Source: Methanosarcinales archaeon
Lineage (GTDB): Archaea; Halobacteriota; Syntropharchaeia; Alkanophagales; Methanospirareceae
Assembly: GCA_025464645.1 (NCBI GenBank)
Contig: JAODGF010000099.1
Span: forward strand, 1 to 5,911
Length of the DNA stretch: 5,911 nucleotides
Direction: 5' to 3'
Of the stretch, positions 1 to 5,911 are shown one piece after another (the first letter of the stretch is position 1; each line of letters begins with the position of its first letter). The translations under genes and the position numbers were made by a program. The notes beneath the pieces were generated by a model. It was not told the DNA's origin. It saw only the letters and a list, made by a program, of their open reading frames with translations, and searched no databases.

Positions 1-167
1 CAAAAAGCGAAGATACGTGGTCTATTTTTAAAAGTGGGCTGAGCGAATGGATTGGCGATGACGCTAACCGATTATTTTTTAGTGTATGCCTTGCATACGC
101 GATAAAGGGGGAGAATAAAGTAACACAATATCAAAAATGGCATATCGAAAAAAACCGAAAGTATTAA
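1..167 (+). CDS. C-terminal fragment of an unidentified protein (5' end outside window)
   Basis: An open frame enters from the left edge (first full codon at base 3) and runs 54 codons to a TAA at 165-167. I do not recognise the family. The fragment has a mixed composition that looks like a folded soluble protein: an aromatic/acidic start (D-T-W-S-I-F, then S-E-W-I-G-D-D), a short hydrophobic stretch F-F-S-V-C-L-A-Y-A and a basic tail ending K-N-R-K-Y, as is common at a true C-terminus. The other two forward frames hit stops within about 45 bases, which mildly favours this frame. A run of this length can occur by chance, so coding status is likely but not proven. The next gene starts 41 bases downstream on the same strand, behind a possible promoter of its own. 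Confidence 0.45.
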   Translation, partial: KSEDTWSIFKSGLSEWIGDDANRLFFSVCLAYAIKGENKVTQYQKWHIEKNRKY

Positions 168-171
168 ATAT
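155..171 (+). promoter_or_regulatory. Possible archaeal BRE/TATA promoter for the 49-residue peptide gene
   Basis: A purine-rich CCGAAAG (155-161) directly precedes the AT-only TATTAAATAT (162-171), the arrangement of a BRE followed by a TATA box. Archaeal transcription normally starts about 25 bases downstream of the box, here near 190, just ahead of the ribosome binding site at 194-199. The box overlaps the stop codon of the upstream frame. AT-rich intergenic DNA gives such matches easily, so this is tentative. Confidence 0.35.
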
Positions 172-193
172 CCCTTAAATGTAAATAAGAAGT

Positions 194-199
194 GGTGAT
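194..199 (+). promoter_or_regulatory. Ribosome binding site GGTGAT that fixes the start at 209
   Basis: GGTGAT is a perfect match to part of the complement of the archaeal 16S rRNA 3' tail (AGGAGGTGAT). It lies 9 bases before the ATG at 209. It is the main evidence that the short frame behind it is translated. Confidence 0.6.
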
Positions 200-208
200 G
201 TAAAAAAG

Positions 209-358
209 ATGTGCGCACCAATAAGTGTTGCGGCAGTGGGTGGAGCAGGTGGATTTGTCGCCGTTCAAGCGATAGGTGCTGCCATTCTTGGTAGTATCCT
301 TGCCTTGAACTTTTTTCACCCACTAAAAAGGTTAAGCCTAAGAAAAGTGGAGGAGTAA
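209..358 (+). CDS. Small (49-residue) single-helix membrane protein, function unknown
   Basis: This short frame opens with M-C-A-P-I and then has about 30 residues of Ala/Gly/Val/Ile/Leu (roughly residues 5-36) that form one membrane helix rich in small residues (G-G-A-G-G, later A-I-G-A-A-I-L-G-S), a pattern suited to helix-helix packing. The tail H-P-L-K-R-L-S-L-R-K-V-E-E is basic and by the positive-inside rule should face the cytoplasm. The upstream GGTGAT at 9 bases spacing and the T-rich terminator-like stretch right after the stop suggest a real single-gene unit. I do not recognise the family. Tiny one- or two-helix proteins accompany some metal ECF transporters (CbiN/NikN), and the neighbour at 422 looks like an S component, so an accessory role is conceivable. 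No CbiN signature is visible, and this remains a guess. Confidence 0.6.
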   Translation: MCAPISVAAVGGAGGFVAVQAIGAAILGSILALNFFHPLKRLSLRKVEE

Positions 359-379
359 TCGGAGGGAATATGTCTTCCG

Positions 380-400
380 TTTTCTCTTTTTTATTTTTTT
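380..400 (+). terminator. Oligo-T archaeal-type terminator
   Basis: Downstream of the 49-residue gene the plus strand is almost pure pyrimidine, with a run of six T (387-392) and a run of seven T (394-400). Archaeal RNA polymerase terminates at such T tracts without needing a hairpin, and no convincing hairpin is seen here. The tract lies 22-42 bases before the ATG of the next gene, so it may separate the two genes, or the AT-rich DNA may instead be part of the next gene's promoter. Confidence 0.45.
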
Positions 401-421
401 CTTATTTGTAAATTAGATTAG

Positions 422-982
422 ATGAAAGAGAAAAAGCTTTATTTCGATGCGTATGAACTCCTGATGATGGCTTTGCTTGCCTTCGTCAGCGCACTGCTGA
501 ATACCTATCTTCCAATAAAATCTTTCACGGTGTATTTAGGCATACCGGGACCTGCGGCGGGGATGGCGTTATTAGGCGGTTTTATCTTTGTGTTTTGGGT
601 TGCTTTGGCGCGCGGGATTATAAAAAAGATGTATGCAGCAGTTGTTACTTCTCTTTTAATCGCTTCTTTTTGCCTGCTTATAGCTCCGTGGTATGGAATT
701 CTCTCGCCCCGATGGTTCAGCGTTTATGGAGTTATTGCGCTCCTTTCAATGGGCATATTCGTTGAGTTAACAGGGGCTGCATCGAAGCTTAAGGGCATAA
801 TTGGAGGGGGAATGGGGAATTTAGTGTGTTTAGGAATTACATGGATAGCTATCGGCGTTTATGCCGGGGTATGGGTACCGCCAAAATGGGCACCGATACT
901 TATCCTTGCCGCTTTTGTCTCCGGCTCTATCGGAGCGTTAATAGCTTATTGGACAGAAGACCTTTTTGGACGTGATCTTTGA
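422..982 (+). CDS. Six-helix membrane protein resembling an ECF transporter S component
   Basis: The 186-residue product is very hydrophobic, with about six membrane helices near residues 12-30, 43-65, 70-92, 98-117, 123-147 and 158-178, a charged N-terminus (M-K-E-K-K) and an acidic/polar C-terminus (W-T-E-D-L-F-G-R-D-L). Size, helix count, the G-I-P-G-P-A-A-G-M segment before helix 2 (40-48) and the Gly-rich loop at 125-132 resemble substrate-capture (S) subunits of energy-coupling factor importers, which bind a vitamin or metal and dock on a shared EcfA/EcfT module. This is resemblance by architecture; no substrate-specific motif is recognised, and a permease-like hypothetical is the alternative. 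No A or T subunit is in the window. There is no good Shine-Dalgarno before the ATG (the upstream bases are AATTAGATTAG), so the message may be leaderless; the in-frame ATGs at residues 15 and 16 would cut into helix 1 and are unlikely starts. Confidence 0.65.
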   Translation: MKEKKLYFDAYELLMMALLAFVSALLNTYLPIKSFTVYLGIPGPAAGMALLGGFIFVFWVALARGIIKKMYAAVVTSLLIASFCLLIAPWYGILSPRWFSVYGVIALLSMGIFVELTGAASKLKGIIGGGMGNLVCLGITWIAIGVYAGVWVPPKWAPILILAAFVSGSIGALIAYWTEDLFGRDL

Positions 983-998
983 TCTTAATAAAAATATA

Positions 999-1012
999 GA
1001 AAAACTTATAAG
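999..1012 (+). promoter_or_regulatory. Archaeal BRE/TATA promoter for the binding-protein/FmdE operon
   Basis: GAAAAAC (999-1005) followed by CTTATAAG (1005-1012) is a good fit to an archaeal BRE plus TATA box and is the clearest promoter in the window. Expected initiation about 25 bases downstream (about 1032-1038) would leave a leader of some 140 bases before the ATG at 1178. That leader is rich in A and G (several GGGGA and GAGGG blocks). I see no recognisable riboswitch, although a leader of that length leaves room for regulation. Confidence 0.5.
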
Positions 1013-1177
1013 TAAGGTCAACTAAAAATGTTTTTCATCTTACAAAAAGTTACATAAAGAGGGAGATAAAGGGGAAGATATGGAAATAAGAGGTAAAAAC
1101 GTGGAACTAATAACTGCATCTATTATTACATGGTTGGAATTCGTGGAGGGATAAGGCTAAAAAGGGGGAAGTGAAAA

Positions 1178-2914
1178 ATGGAAGGTATGGATGAAAAAAA
1201 GGGCAGCAGAAAGCGTATAGGGGAATTGAAAAAAATTATCGCTGTATTGAGTTTGACAATACTCTTAAGCAGCGCGTTCAGTGGAATAGCATCATCAGAA
1301 TCTGCGAAGAGTGAGAAGGTAGTTACGATAGAGGGAGATGACTACTGGTATCCTACTCCATTTGCACACTATTATACAGGACCAGGGTATATCAGAATGA
1401 GCTTCATCTTCGATACGCTGATCTGGAAGGACAAACATGGTGAGATATCCTGGCTTGCAGACAGTTATAGCCGGTCTTATGATGCTAAGATATGGACTTT
1501 TTACCTTCATAGAGGAGTGAAATGGAGCGATGGAAAACCATTTACCGCAGACGACGTTAAGTTCACTTTTGATTACTTGAAGGAGCATCCGCCAATATGG
1601 TACGGGGAGGAGGTAAGAGTTATAGATCGCGTGGATGTGCTGGACCCATATACGGTTAGTATATACCTTAAAGAGTCGAGACCGACATTCATAGATGATG
1701 TTGCAGGATGCGTACCGATAATTCCCGAGCACATATGGGAGGAGATCACAGACCCATATAAATTCCGTGAAGATGAAGCAGTTGTAGGAACTGGACCTCT
1801 GAAGCTGGTAGAATACGATGGTACACAAGGCTATTATGAATATGAAGCGAATGAAAGGTGCTTTAAGGGAAGACCAATCATTGATAGACTCATCTCTATA
1901 AAGGTCGGTGACGTTAAACATGTTGTACTTGCACTGGAGACAGGGGATATAGATGCTGCGTCCTTCTCTGGAAAAGAGACAGTCGCAGTTGATGGGTTCA
2001 GAGACGATCCTGATTTCAAGATAAAAGAGGGCGAGAGCTGGTGGGTGCTCAATCTCTACTTCAATGTTTATGAGTCCCCAATGAATAACGTGGATTTCAG
2101 AAAGGCAATTGCTTATGGGATAGACAGAAATGATATCGTTCATACAGTGACGCATGACGGTTCGATTCTCGCAAATACGGGCTTAATGCATCCGAAGTCA
2201 AAATGGTATAAACACGGTCTTCCGGGTTATGAGCACAATATAACGAAGGCTAAAGAGATACTTGACTATCTGGGTTTCAAGGATACAAACAATAACAACA
2301 TAAGAGACTATCCAGAGGGAGGAGACCTTAAATTCACGCTATTTACTACTGAGGACTATGTAGATGAAGCGGAGTTCATACGTGAGGACTTAAAGGATAT
2401 TGGAATAGAAATAGAGGTGAAAACAGTGGGTCATAAGGAGTTGCTCTCCAGGTTAACGCTTGGTGATTTCCATCTTGCAATACGCGGTCATGGGGGAATA
2501 GTAAATCCACGTGTATTAAGACCAGTAGCCAGAGGTACAGACCGTAGTGAAGAATATGATGAGATATACGAACGACAAAGAAGGACGATGAATGAGGATT
2601 ACCGAAAGGAACTTGTGGACGAGCTGCAAACGATTATTGCAGAGGAGCTTCCTGTGTATGCACTTTACCATCCAAAGATATGGTGTGTTTACAACCCGGA
2701 AAAGCTTGATACCTGGTTCTATACAAAAGATGCCATAGCTGGAAGCATCCCTCTTGCGCAGAATAAGCTCATATTCCTCTTTGATCCATGGAGGTACGAT
2801 GCTAACGAAAATGGCATAATCGAGAAAAACGAAGTAATCGATGCTATTCAGGACTACTTCAAAGATGTAATCACAAAGGAGGACGTGATAGACGTGATAT
2901 GGTTATACTTCTAA
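1178..2914 (+). CDS. Secreted family 5 extracellular solute-binding protein with C-terminal EF-hand tail
   Basis: This 578-residue protein belongs to the DppA/OppA/NikA-type binding proteins (SBP family 5), which capture peptides, nickel complexes or other solutes outside the cell and hand them to an ABC permease. Residues 1-19 are basic and 20-38 hydrophobic: a signal peptide or uncleaved anchor. No lipobox Cys is present. The family signature lies at 106-134 (W-T-F-Y-L-H-R-G-V-K-W-S-D-G-K, then A-D-D-V-K-F-T-F), and N-V-D-F-R-K-A-I-A-Y-G-I-D-R near 304-317 is a second typical block. Residues 368-380 match the usual K-D-T-(N/D)-rich loop of this family. The body ends near 535, then an EF-hand unit follows (541-578), which ordinary family members lack. 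The ATG at 1178 has GGGGGAAGTG at 1164-1173 in front; the ATG at 1187 has no space for a binding site. The gene ends in a double TAATAA. No permease gene is nearby, so the substrate is open. Confidence 0.93.
   Translation: MEGMDEKKGSRKRIGELKKIIAVLSLTILLSSAFSGIASSESAKSEKVVTIEGDDYWYPTPFAHYYTGPGYIRMSFIFDTLIWKDKHGEISWLADSYSRSYDAKIWTFYLHRGVKWSDGKPFTADDVKFTFDYLKEHPPIWYGEEVRVIDRVDVLDPYTVSIYLKESRPTFIDDVAGCVPIIPEHIWEEITDPYKFREDEAVVGTGPLKLVEYDGTQGYYEYEANERCFKGRPIIDRLISIKVGDVKHVVLALETGDIDAASFSGKETVAVDGFRDDPDFKIKEGESWWVLNLYFNVYESPMNNVDFRKAIAYGIDRNDIVHTVTHDGSILANTGLMHPKSKWYKHGLPGYEHNITKAKEILDYLGFKDTNNNNIRDYPEGGDLKFTLFTTEDYVDEAEFIREDLKDIGIEIEVKTVGHKELLSRLTLGDFHLAIRGHGGIVNPRVLRPVARGTDRSEEYDEIYERQRRTMNEDYRKELVDELQTIIAEELPVYALYHPKIWCVYNPEKLDTWFYTKDAIAGSIPLAQNKLIFLFDPWRYDANENGIIEKNEVIDAIQDYFKDVITKEDVIDVIWLYF
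2798..2911 (+). other. C-terminal EF-hand/dockerin-like unit of the binding protein
   Basis: Residues 541-552 form a complete 12-position EF-hand calcium loop: D541, N543, N545, G546, I548 and E552 fill positions 1, 3, 5, 6, 8 and 12. Two amphipathic helical stretches follow (N-E-V-I-D-A-I-Q-D-Y-F and K-E-D-V-I-D-V-I-W-L-Y-F), and the protein stops on the last residue of the second. From memory, tails of this form recur at the C-termini of archaeal secreted proteins; a role in calcium-dependent folding or attachment to a surface partner is inference. Confidence 0.75.
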
Positions 2915-2920
2915 TAAAAT

Positions 2921-2926
2921 GGAGGT
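2921..2926 (+). promoter_or_regulatory. Strong ribosome binding site GGAGGT for the FmdE-repeat surface protein
   Basis: GGAGGT lies inside the 20-base gap after the binding-protein stop and 8 bases before the ATG at 2935. It fixes that start and supports translation from a shared message with the upstream gene. Confidence 0.85.
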
Positions 2927-2934
2927 AATAAAAA

Positions 2935-5911
2935 ATGAATGAAAGTGAAATAAAAATAAGACAACTATTAGTAGTAATCGGGATGTCGTTGCTGCTTTTT
3001 ACCGCAGTATTTGTGTCAATAACGGCAGCAGGGTCACCAACAGCAACAAGGGCACTGCCTGCAGAACCAGTATCCGCAGGTACCGCGTTCACCATAAGAA
3101 TTGAAGCATCGGGTTACGGTTTTGGTGGTCAAGTAGTGGAAACTCTTCCAGAAGGTTTTTGCTATGTAACATGCACCCTCGATCCCGGATCAGTAGAGAT
3201 TAAGGCGGAGCTAAACATGGTTAAGTTCACCTTGTTCGGCGAGACTTCCTTCAGTTATACTGTAATTGCGTCTGACACCGCGGGAACTTACAACTTCAGT
3301 GGCATGCTCAAAGATATGGACAAGAATGAATATGAAGTAGGCGGTGATAAGAAGATTGTAGTAGAACAGGGACCTTCACCGATTGAGATTTCAATAGAAG
3401 AGGGAATGGAAGCATTAGGAGCGGAAAAAGGCGATCCAAACTTGTGCGTTTTAACTGATGCTACCTATGTCAAAAGTGAAGGGATTACGACAGAGAACTA
3501 CATTGATTTAATTCAGAACAAAACGGGTTGCTCAATTGGAAAAGGTAGTTTATTGATGTTTCACCGACCAAGGGACTACCCGCTGATAATCGCCATGTTC
3601 AAAAAAGGAGCAAAAGAGAACAACTGTTATGTCATAGCTCTTAAAAATGACGAGCCTTTAGCTGTGGTGACTACCGTCCCAACAATTACAAAGGAAGAGC
3701 GAGAAAATGAGTGGGAGAATGAGTATTGGGCGAATTGGGAAACGTCGGACGAGGCGAAAGGGAATTGGACAGTTTTGGAGAATGATTTTGAAGAAATCGG
3801 TCTTGGAAGAGATGATGCGTTCAGCATTGCCACAATCGCGAGTATATGGGGCTTGGATGCTCCTTACGATTTCATGAGGTGCAGCGAATGGCACAACCAC
3901 TTATGTCCGGGAGTAAGTGCAGGCTACCTGATTACCGGATACATTCAGCAAAATTACCCGCTAAAAAAAGGAGAAAAATATACCTGGATTGCATGCCCGT
4001 CATGGTGCAAAGACGATGCCATACAGAGTCTTCTTGATCTAACGCCGGGGAAGCGAAGTATGTTTGTAAAGCAGCTCTCTAAAGAGCAAGAAGCGGAACT
4101 GCCAACCGACGTTGCCGGGATACTCGTTAAATGGAACAAAACAGAGGATAACGGAACAGGCGTCGTGTTGCAATTTAATTGGACTGAAGCGAACACAGTT
4201 TCAAATATAAATGGAAGCAGCTATTTTCCCCCGGGATTTACTGCCAATCCTATATTCTGGACGAGCAGGTTAAAAGGCGATTGGGGTTTGATGCCTTATC
4301 TGGACCAACCGGAGAAGTTTGTAGAAGTGGCAAAAGAGTTCAATGTAACCGCAGAAATGCTGAGCAGATTAGAACTGGCTGGGGTCAATCCTTATGTCGA
4401 AATAGGAATGATAGAGGGAGCCGGAGCTGCAATGCAAGAAACACCGGGAATCATCGTAAAAGCGGGATCAACGATGGCGGTAGAGTCTGAAAATGCAAAC
4501 GTGACAGCAGCAGCAAGAAGAACACTACCTGCGGAACCAGTGCCTGCGGGTGAAAATTTCACGGTGACAATTGAAGCGTCTGATTATGGTATGTTTGGCG
4601 CAGTATATGAAACACTTCCAGAAGGATTTTGCTATATGAAATCCTCACTCGCTCCCGGGCACGTAAGACTTTTTAGCGAGACAAACACAGTCAGGTTCGC
4701 TTTGTGGAATGAAACTTCTTTCACTTACACGGTGAAGGCACCCGACACCGAAGGCACTTACAATTTTAGCGGCATAATCAAGGACGAGTACAAGAACGAA
4801 TCGGTGGTTGGAGGGGATACGGAAATTTTAATAGAATCGGCACAGGAACCTCTAACGATTGAAAATTTAATAGAAAAGGGAATGGAAGCATTGGGTGTAG
4901 AAAAAGGCAATCCAGACTTATGCGTTTTAACCGATGCTACGTATGTTAAAATAAAGGGAAACACGACAGAAGAATACATTGATTTAATTCAGGATAAAAC
5001 AGGTTGTTCTATTGGAAACGGAAATTTATTGATGTTTCACCGACCAACGTACTACCAGCTAATAATCGCCATATTCAAAAAAGGAGCTAAGGCAAACAAC
5101 TGTTATATCATAGCACTTAAAGAAGGAGATGCAGAGCCTAAAGCTACTTTAACTACCGTTCCAATCATTACAAAGGAAGAGCGAGAAGAAAAGTGGGACA
5201 GTGAATACCTGGTAAATTGGGAGACATCAGACGGTGCGAAAGAAAATTGGACTTCTTTGGAAGGCGATCTTGGAGAGATAGGTCTCGAAAGAAACGATGC
5301 ATTCAGCATAGCGACAATTGCAAGTATCTGGGGCTTGGATGCGCCTTATGATCTCTTGAAATGCGGTGAATGGCACAACCACATATGTCCAGGAGTAAGC
5401 GCCGGTTACCTGATTACCGGATACATTCAACAAAATTACACGCTAAAAAAAGGCGAGAAATATATCTGGATTGCATCTCCACCCTGGTGCAAAGACGATG
5501 CTATACAGACTCTTCTGGATCTAACGCCGGGAAAGAGGACTATGTTTGTAAAACAGCTCACTAAAGAGCAAGAAACAGCTCTGCCATCAGATGTCGTCGG
5601 GATATTCGTTAAATGGAACGAAACAGATGATAGGGGAACGGGTGTCGTGTTGCAATTTAATTGGACCGAAGCGAATGCTGTTTCAAATATAAACGGAAGC
5701 AGTTATTTCCCACCGGGATTTACTGCTAATCCTATATTCTGGACGAGCAGGTTAAAAGGCGATTGGGGTTTGATGCCTTATCTGGACCAACCAGAGAAGT
5801 TTGTAGAAGTTGTGATGGAGTTCGATGTAACCGCGGAAATGCTGAGCAGATTAGAAACGGCGGGAGTCAATCCTTACGTTGAAATCGGAATGATGGGGGA
5901 AACGATGGCGT
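2935..5911 (+). CDS. Large secreted glycoprotein with tandem Ig-like + FmdE-type units (3' end outside window)
   Basis: The frame is open for 992 codons to the window edge. Residues 1-10 are charged and 11-32 hydrophobic, ending T-A-A-G: a signal peptide that sends the protein outside. Two tandem units follow (from residue 37 and from residue 527), each with a beta-rich Ig-like module of about 105 residues (E-T-L-P-E-G-F-C-Y) and then an FmdE-type region of about 340 residues. That region has T-G-C-S-I-G-K-G-S-L-L-M-F-H-R-P at 197-212 and the core motif E-W-H-N-H-L-C-P-G at 318-326 (copy 2: 812-820), followed by W-C-K-D-D-A-I-Q (from 357 and 851). In FmdE proteins the His/Cys residues bind a metal, usually zinc; the biochemical role is unsettled. 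Known FmdE proteins are mainly cytoplasmic, so export is the oddity. Copy 1 has nine N-x-S/T sequons (N120, 195, 277, 401, 406, 415, 426, 470, 522). Likely co-transcribed with the binding protein. The C-terminal anchor is not seen. Confidence 0.88.
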   Translation, partial: MNESEIKIRQLLVVIGMSLLLFTAVFVSITAAGSPTATRALPAEPVSAGTAFTIRIEASGYGFGGQVVETLPEGFCYVTCTLDPGSVEIKAELNMVKFTLFGETSFSYTVIASDTAGTYNFSGMLKDMDKNEYEVGGDKKIVVEQGPSPIEISIEEGMEALGAEKGDPNLCVLTDATYVKSEGITTENYIDLIQNKTGCSIGKGSLLMFHRPRDYPLIIAMFKKGAKENNCYVIALKNDEPLAVVTTVPTITKEERENEWENEYWANWETSDEAKGNWTVLENDFEEIGLGRDDAFSIATIASIWGLDAPYDFMRCSEWHNHLCPGVSAGYLITGYIQQNYPLKKGEKYTWIACPSWCKDDAIQSLLDLTPGKRSMFVKQLSKEQEAELPTDVAGILVKWNKTEDNGTGVVLQFNWTEANTVSNINGSSYFPPGFTANPIFWTSRLKGDWGLMPYLDQPEKFVEVAKEFNVTAEMLSRLELAGVNPYVEIGMIEGAGAAMQETPGIIVKAGSTMAVESENANVTAAARRTLPAEPVPAGENFTVTIEASDYGMFGAVYETLPEGFCYMKSSLAPGHVRLFSETNTVRFALWNETSFTYTVKAPDTEGTYNFSGIIKDEYKNESVVGGDTEILIESAQEPLTIENLIEKGMEALGVEKGNPDLCVLTDATYVKIKGNTTEEYIDLIQDKTGCSIGNGNLLMFHRPTYYQLIIAIFKKGAKANNCYIIALKEGDAEPKATLTTVPIITKEEREEKWDSEYLVNWETSDGAKENWTSLEGDLGEIGLERNDAFSIATIASIWGLDAPYDLLKCGEWHNHICPGVSAGYLITGYIQQNYTLKKGEKYIWIASPPWCKDDAIQTLLDLTPGKRTMFVKQLTKEQETALPSDVVGIFVKWNETDDRGTGVVLQFNWTEANAVSNINGSSYFPPGFTANPIFWTSRLKGDWGLMPYLDQPEKFVEVVMEFDVTAEMLSRLETAGVNPYVEIGMMGETMA
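3043..4512 (+). repeat. Coding tandem repeat, copy 1 (Ig-like + FmdE-type, residues 37-526)
   Basis: The unit opens at R-A-L-P-A-E-P-V-S-A-G and ends in a 34-residue linker (about 493-526) rich in Gly, Ala, Val and Asn. The Ig-like module covers about 37-144 and the FmdE-type region about 150-490. It holds nine cysteines (76, 80, 171, 199, 231, 316, 324, 354, 358), two more than copy 2. The offset to copy 2 is 1470 bases at the start and 1482 near the end, because copy 2 has two small insertions of two codons each (before residue 663 and after residue 723). Confidence 0.9.
4513..5911 (+). repeat. Coding tandem repeat, copy 2 (residues 527 to window end)
   Basis: The unit opens at R-T-L-P-A-E-P-V-P-A-G and follows copy 1 module for module. 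It keeps seven of the nine cysteines (566, 663, 691, 723, 810, 818, 852); the partners of C80 and C354 are serines (S570, S848). After V-E-I-G-M the linker is shorter by 17 codons if G-E-T-M-A is aligned with G-S-T-M-A of copy 1. The window ends there, so a third unit may follow. Confidence 0.9.

Noticed and set aside
72..323. Minus-strand open frame across the left part of the window
   Set aside because: The product is a His/Leu/Phe-rich low-quality sequence, and it runs against two plus-strand frames, one of which has a clear ribosome binding site.
972..985. TGATCTT repeated twice at the end of the membrane-protein gene
   Set aside because: A seven-base tandem duplication across a stop codon is within chance expectation and shows no attachment-site or operator context.
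1295..2155. Long (286-codon) open frame on the minus strand opposite the binding protein
   Set aside because: It lies fully inside a well-supported family 5 binding-protein gene. Its translation has no recognisable domain, is rich in Cys and Ile/Tyr/Ser in an uneven way, and lacks a binding site; it is a mirror of the codon use of the real gene.
2282..2317. Asp/Asn-rich segment of the binding protein (residues 369-380) as a second EF-hand
   Set aside because: A D-T-D/N-rich loop at this place is normal in family 5 binding proteins and is not evidence for an added calcium domain.
3846..5564. Pairs of similar short frames in both copies of the repeat (for example 3846-4037 and 5370-5564 on plus, 3627-3833 and 5103-5309 on minus)
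   Set aside because: They recur in both copies only because the underlying coding repeat is duplicated; their apparent conservation is inherited from the real reading frame.
3043..5911. The large direct repeat as a mobile element or CRISPR array
   Set aside because: The repeat is in frame, of about 1.47 kb, and codes for full protein domains; there are no terminal inverted repeats, transposase or short regularly spaced repeats.

Overview
The window looks archaeal and most like a euryarchaeon of the methanogen/methane-oxidiser lineages. The clues are AT-leaning DNA, a BRE/TATA-type promoter before the substrate-binding protein gene, Shine-Dalgarno sites matching the archaeal 16S tail (GGTGAT, GGAGGT), an FmdE-type protein (a family named after the formylmethanofuran dehydrogenase operon of methanogens), secreted proteins rich in N-glycosylation sequons, and a C-terminal EF-hand tail of a kind I recall from archaeal surface proteins. 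ANME-1 or Syntrophoarchaeum-like relatives are my best guess. That is inference from style of proteins, not from a marker gene.

Layout, all on the plus strand: (1) bases 1-167, the probable C-terminal end of an unidentified protein; (2) 209-358, a 49-residue membrane peptide with a good ribosome binding site, followed by a T-rich stretch that probably ends transcription; (3) 422-982, a six-helix membrane protein resembling ECF-transporter substrate-binding (S) components; (4) a 195-base gap with a clear promoter; (5) 1178-2914, a secreted family 5 extracellular solute-binding protein carrying one EF-hand/dockerin-like unit at its very C-terminus; (6) from 2935 to beyond the window end, a large secreted protein with no stop in the window, built from two tandem copies of a roughly 490-residue unit. 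Each unit has a beta-rich Ig-like module followed by an FmdE-type domain with the W-H-N-H-(L/I)-C-P-G motif.

Genes 5 and 6 are 20 bases apart with a strong ribosome binding site between them and are almost certainly co-transcribed. The reading I favour is a cell-surface capture and uptake locus: an S-component-like membrane protein, a soluble binding protein and a large glycosylated, potentially metal-binding surface protein. No ATPase or permease is visible, so the substrate (metal, metal complex, peptide or cofactor) cannot be named from this window. The tandem extracellular FmdE protein is the most unusual element.
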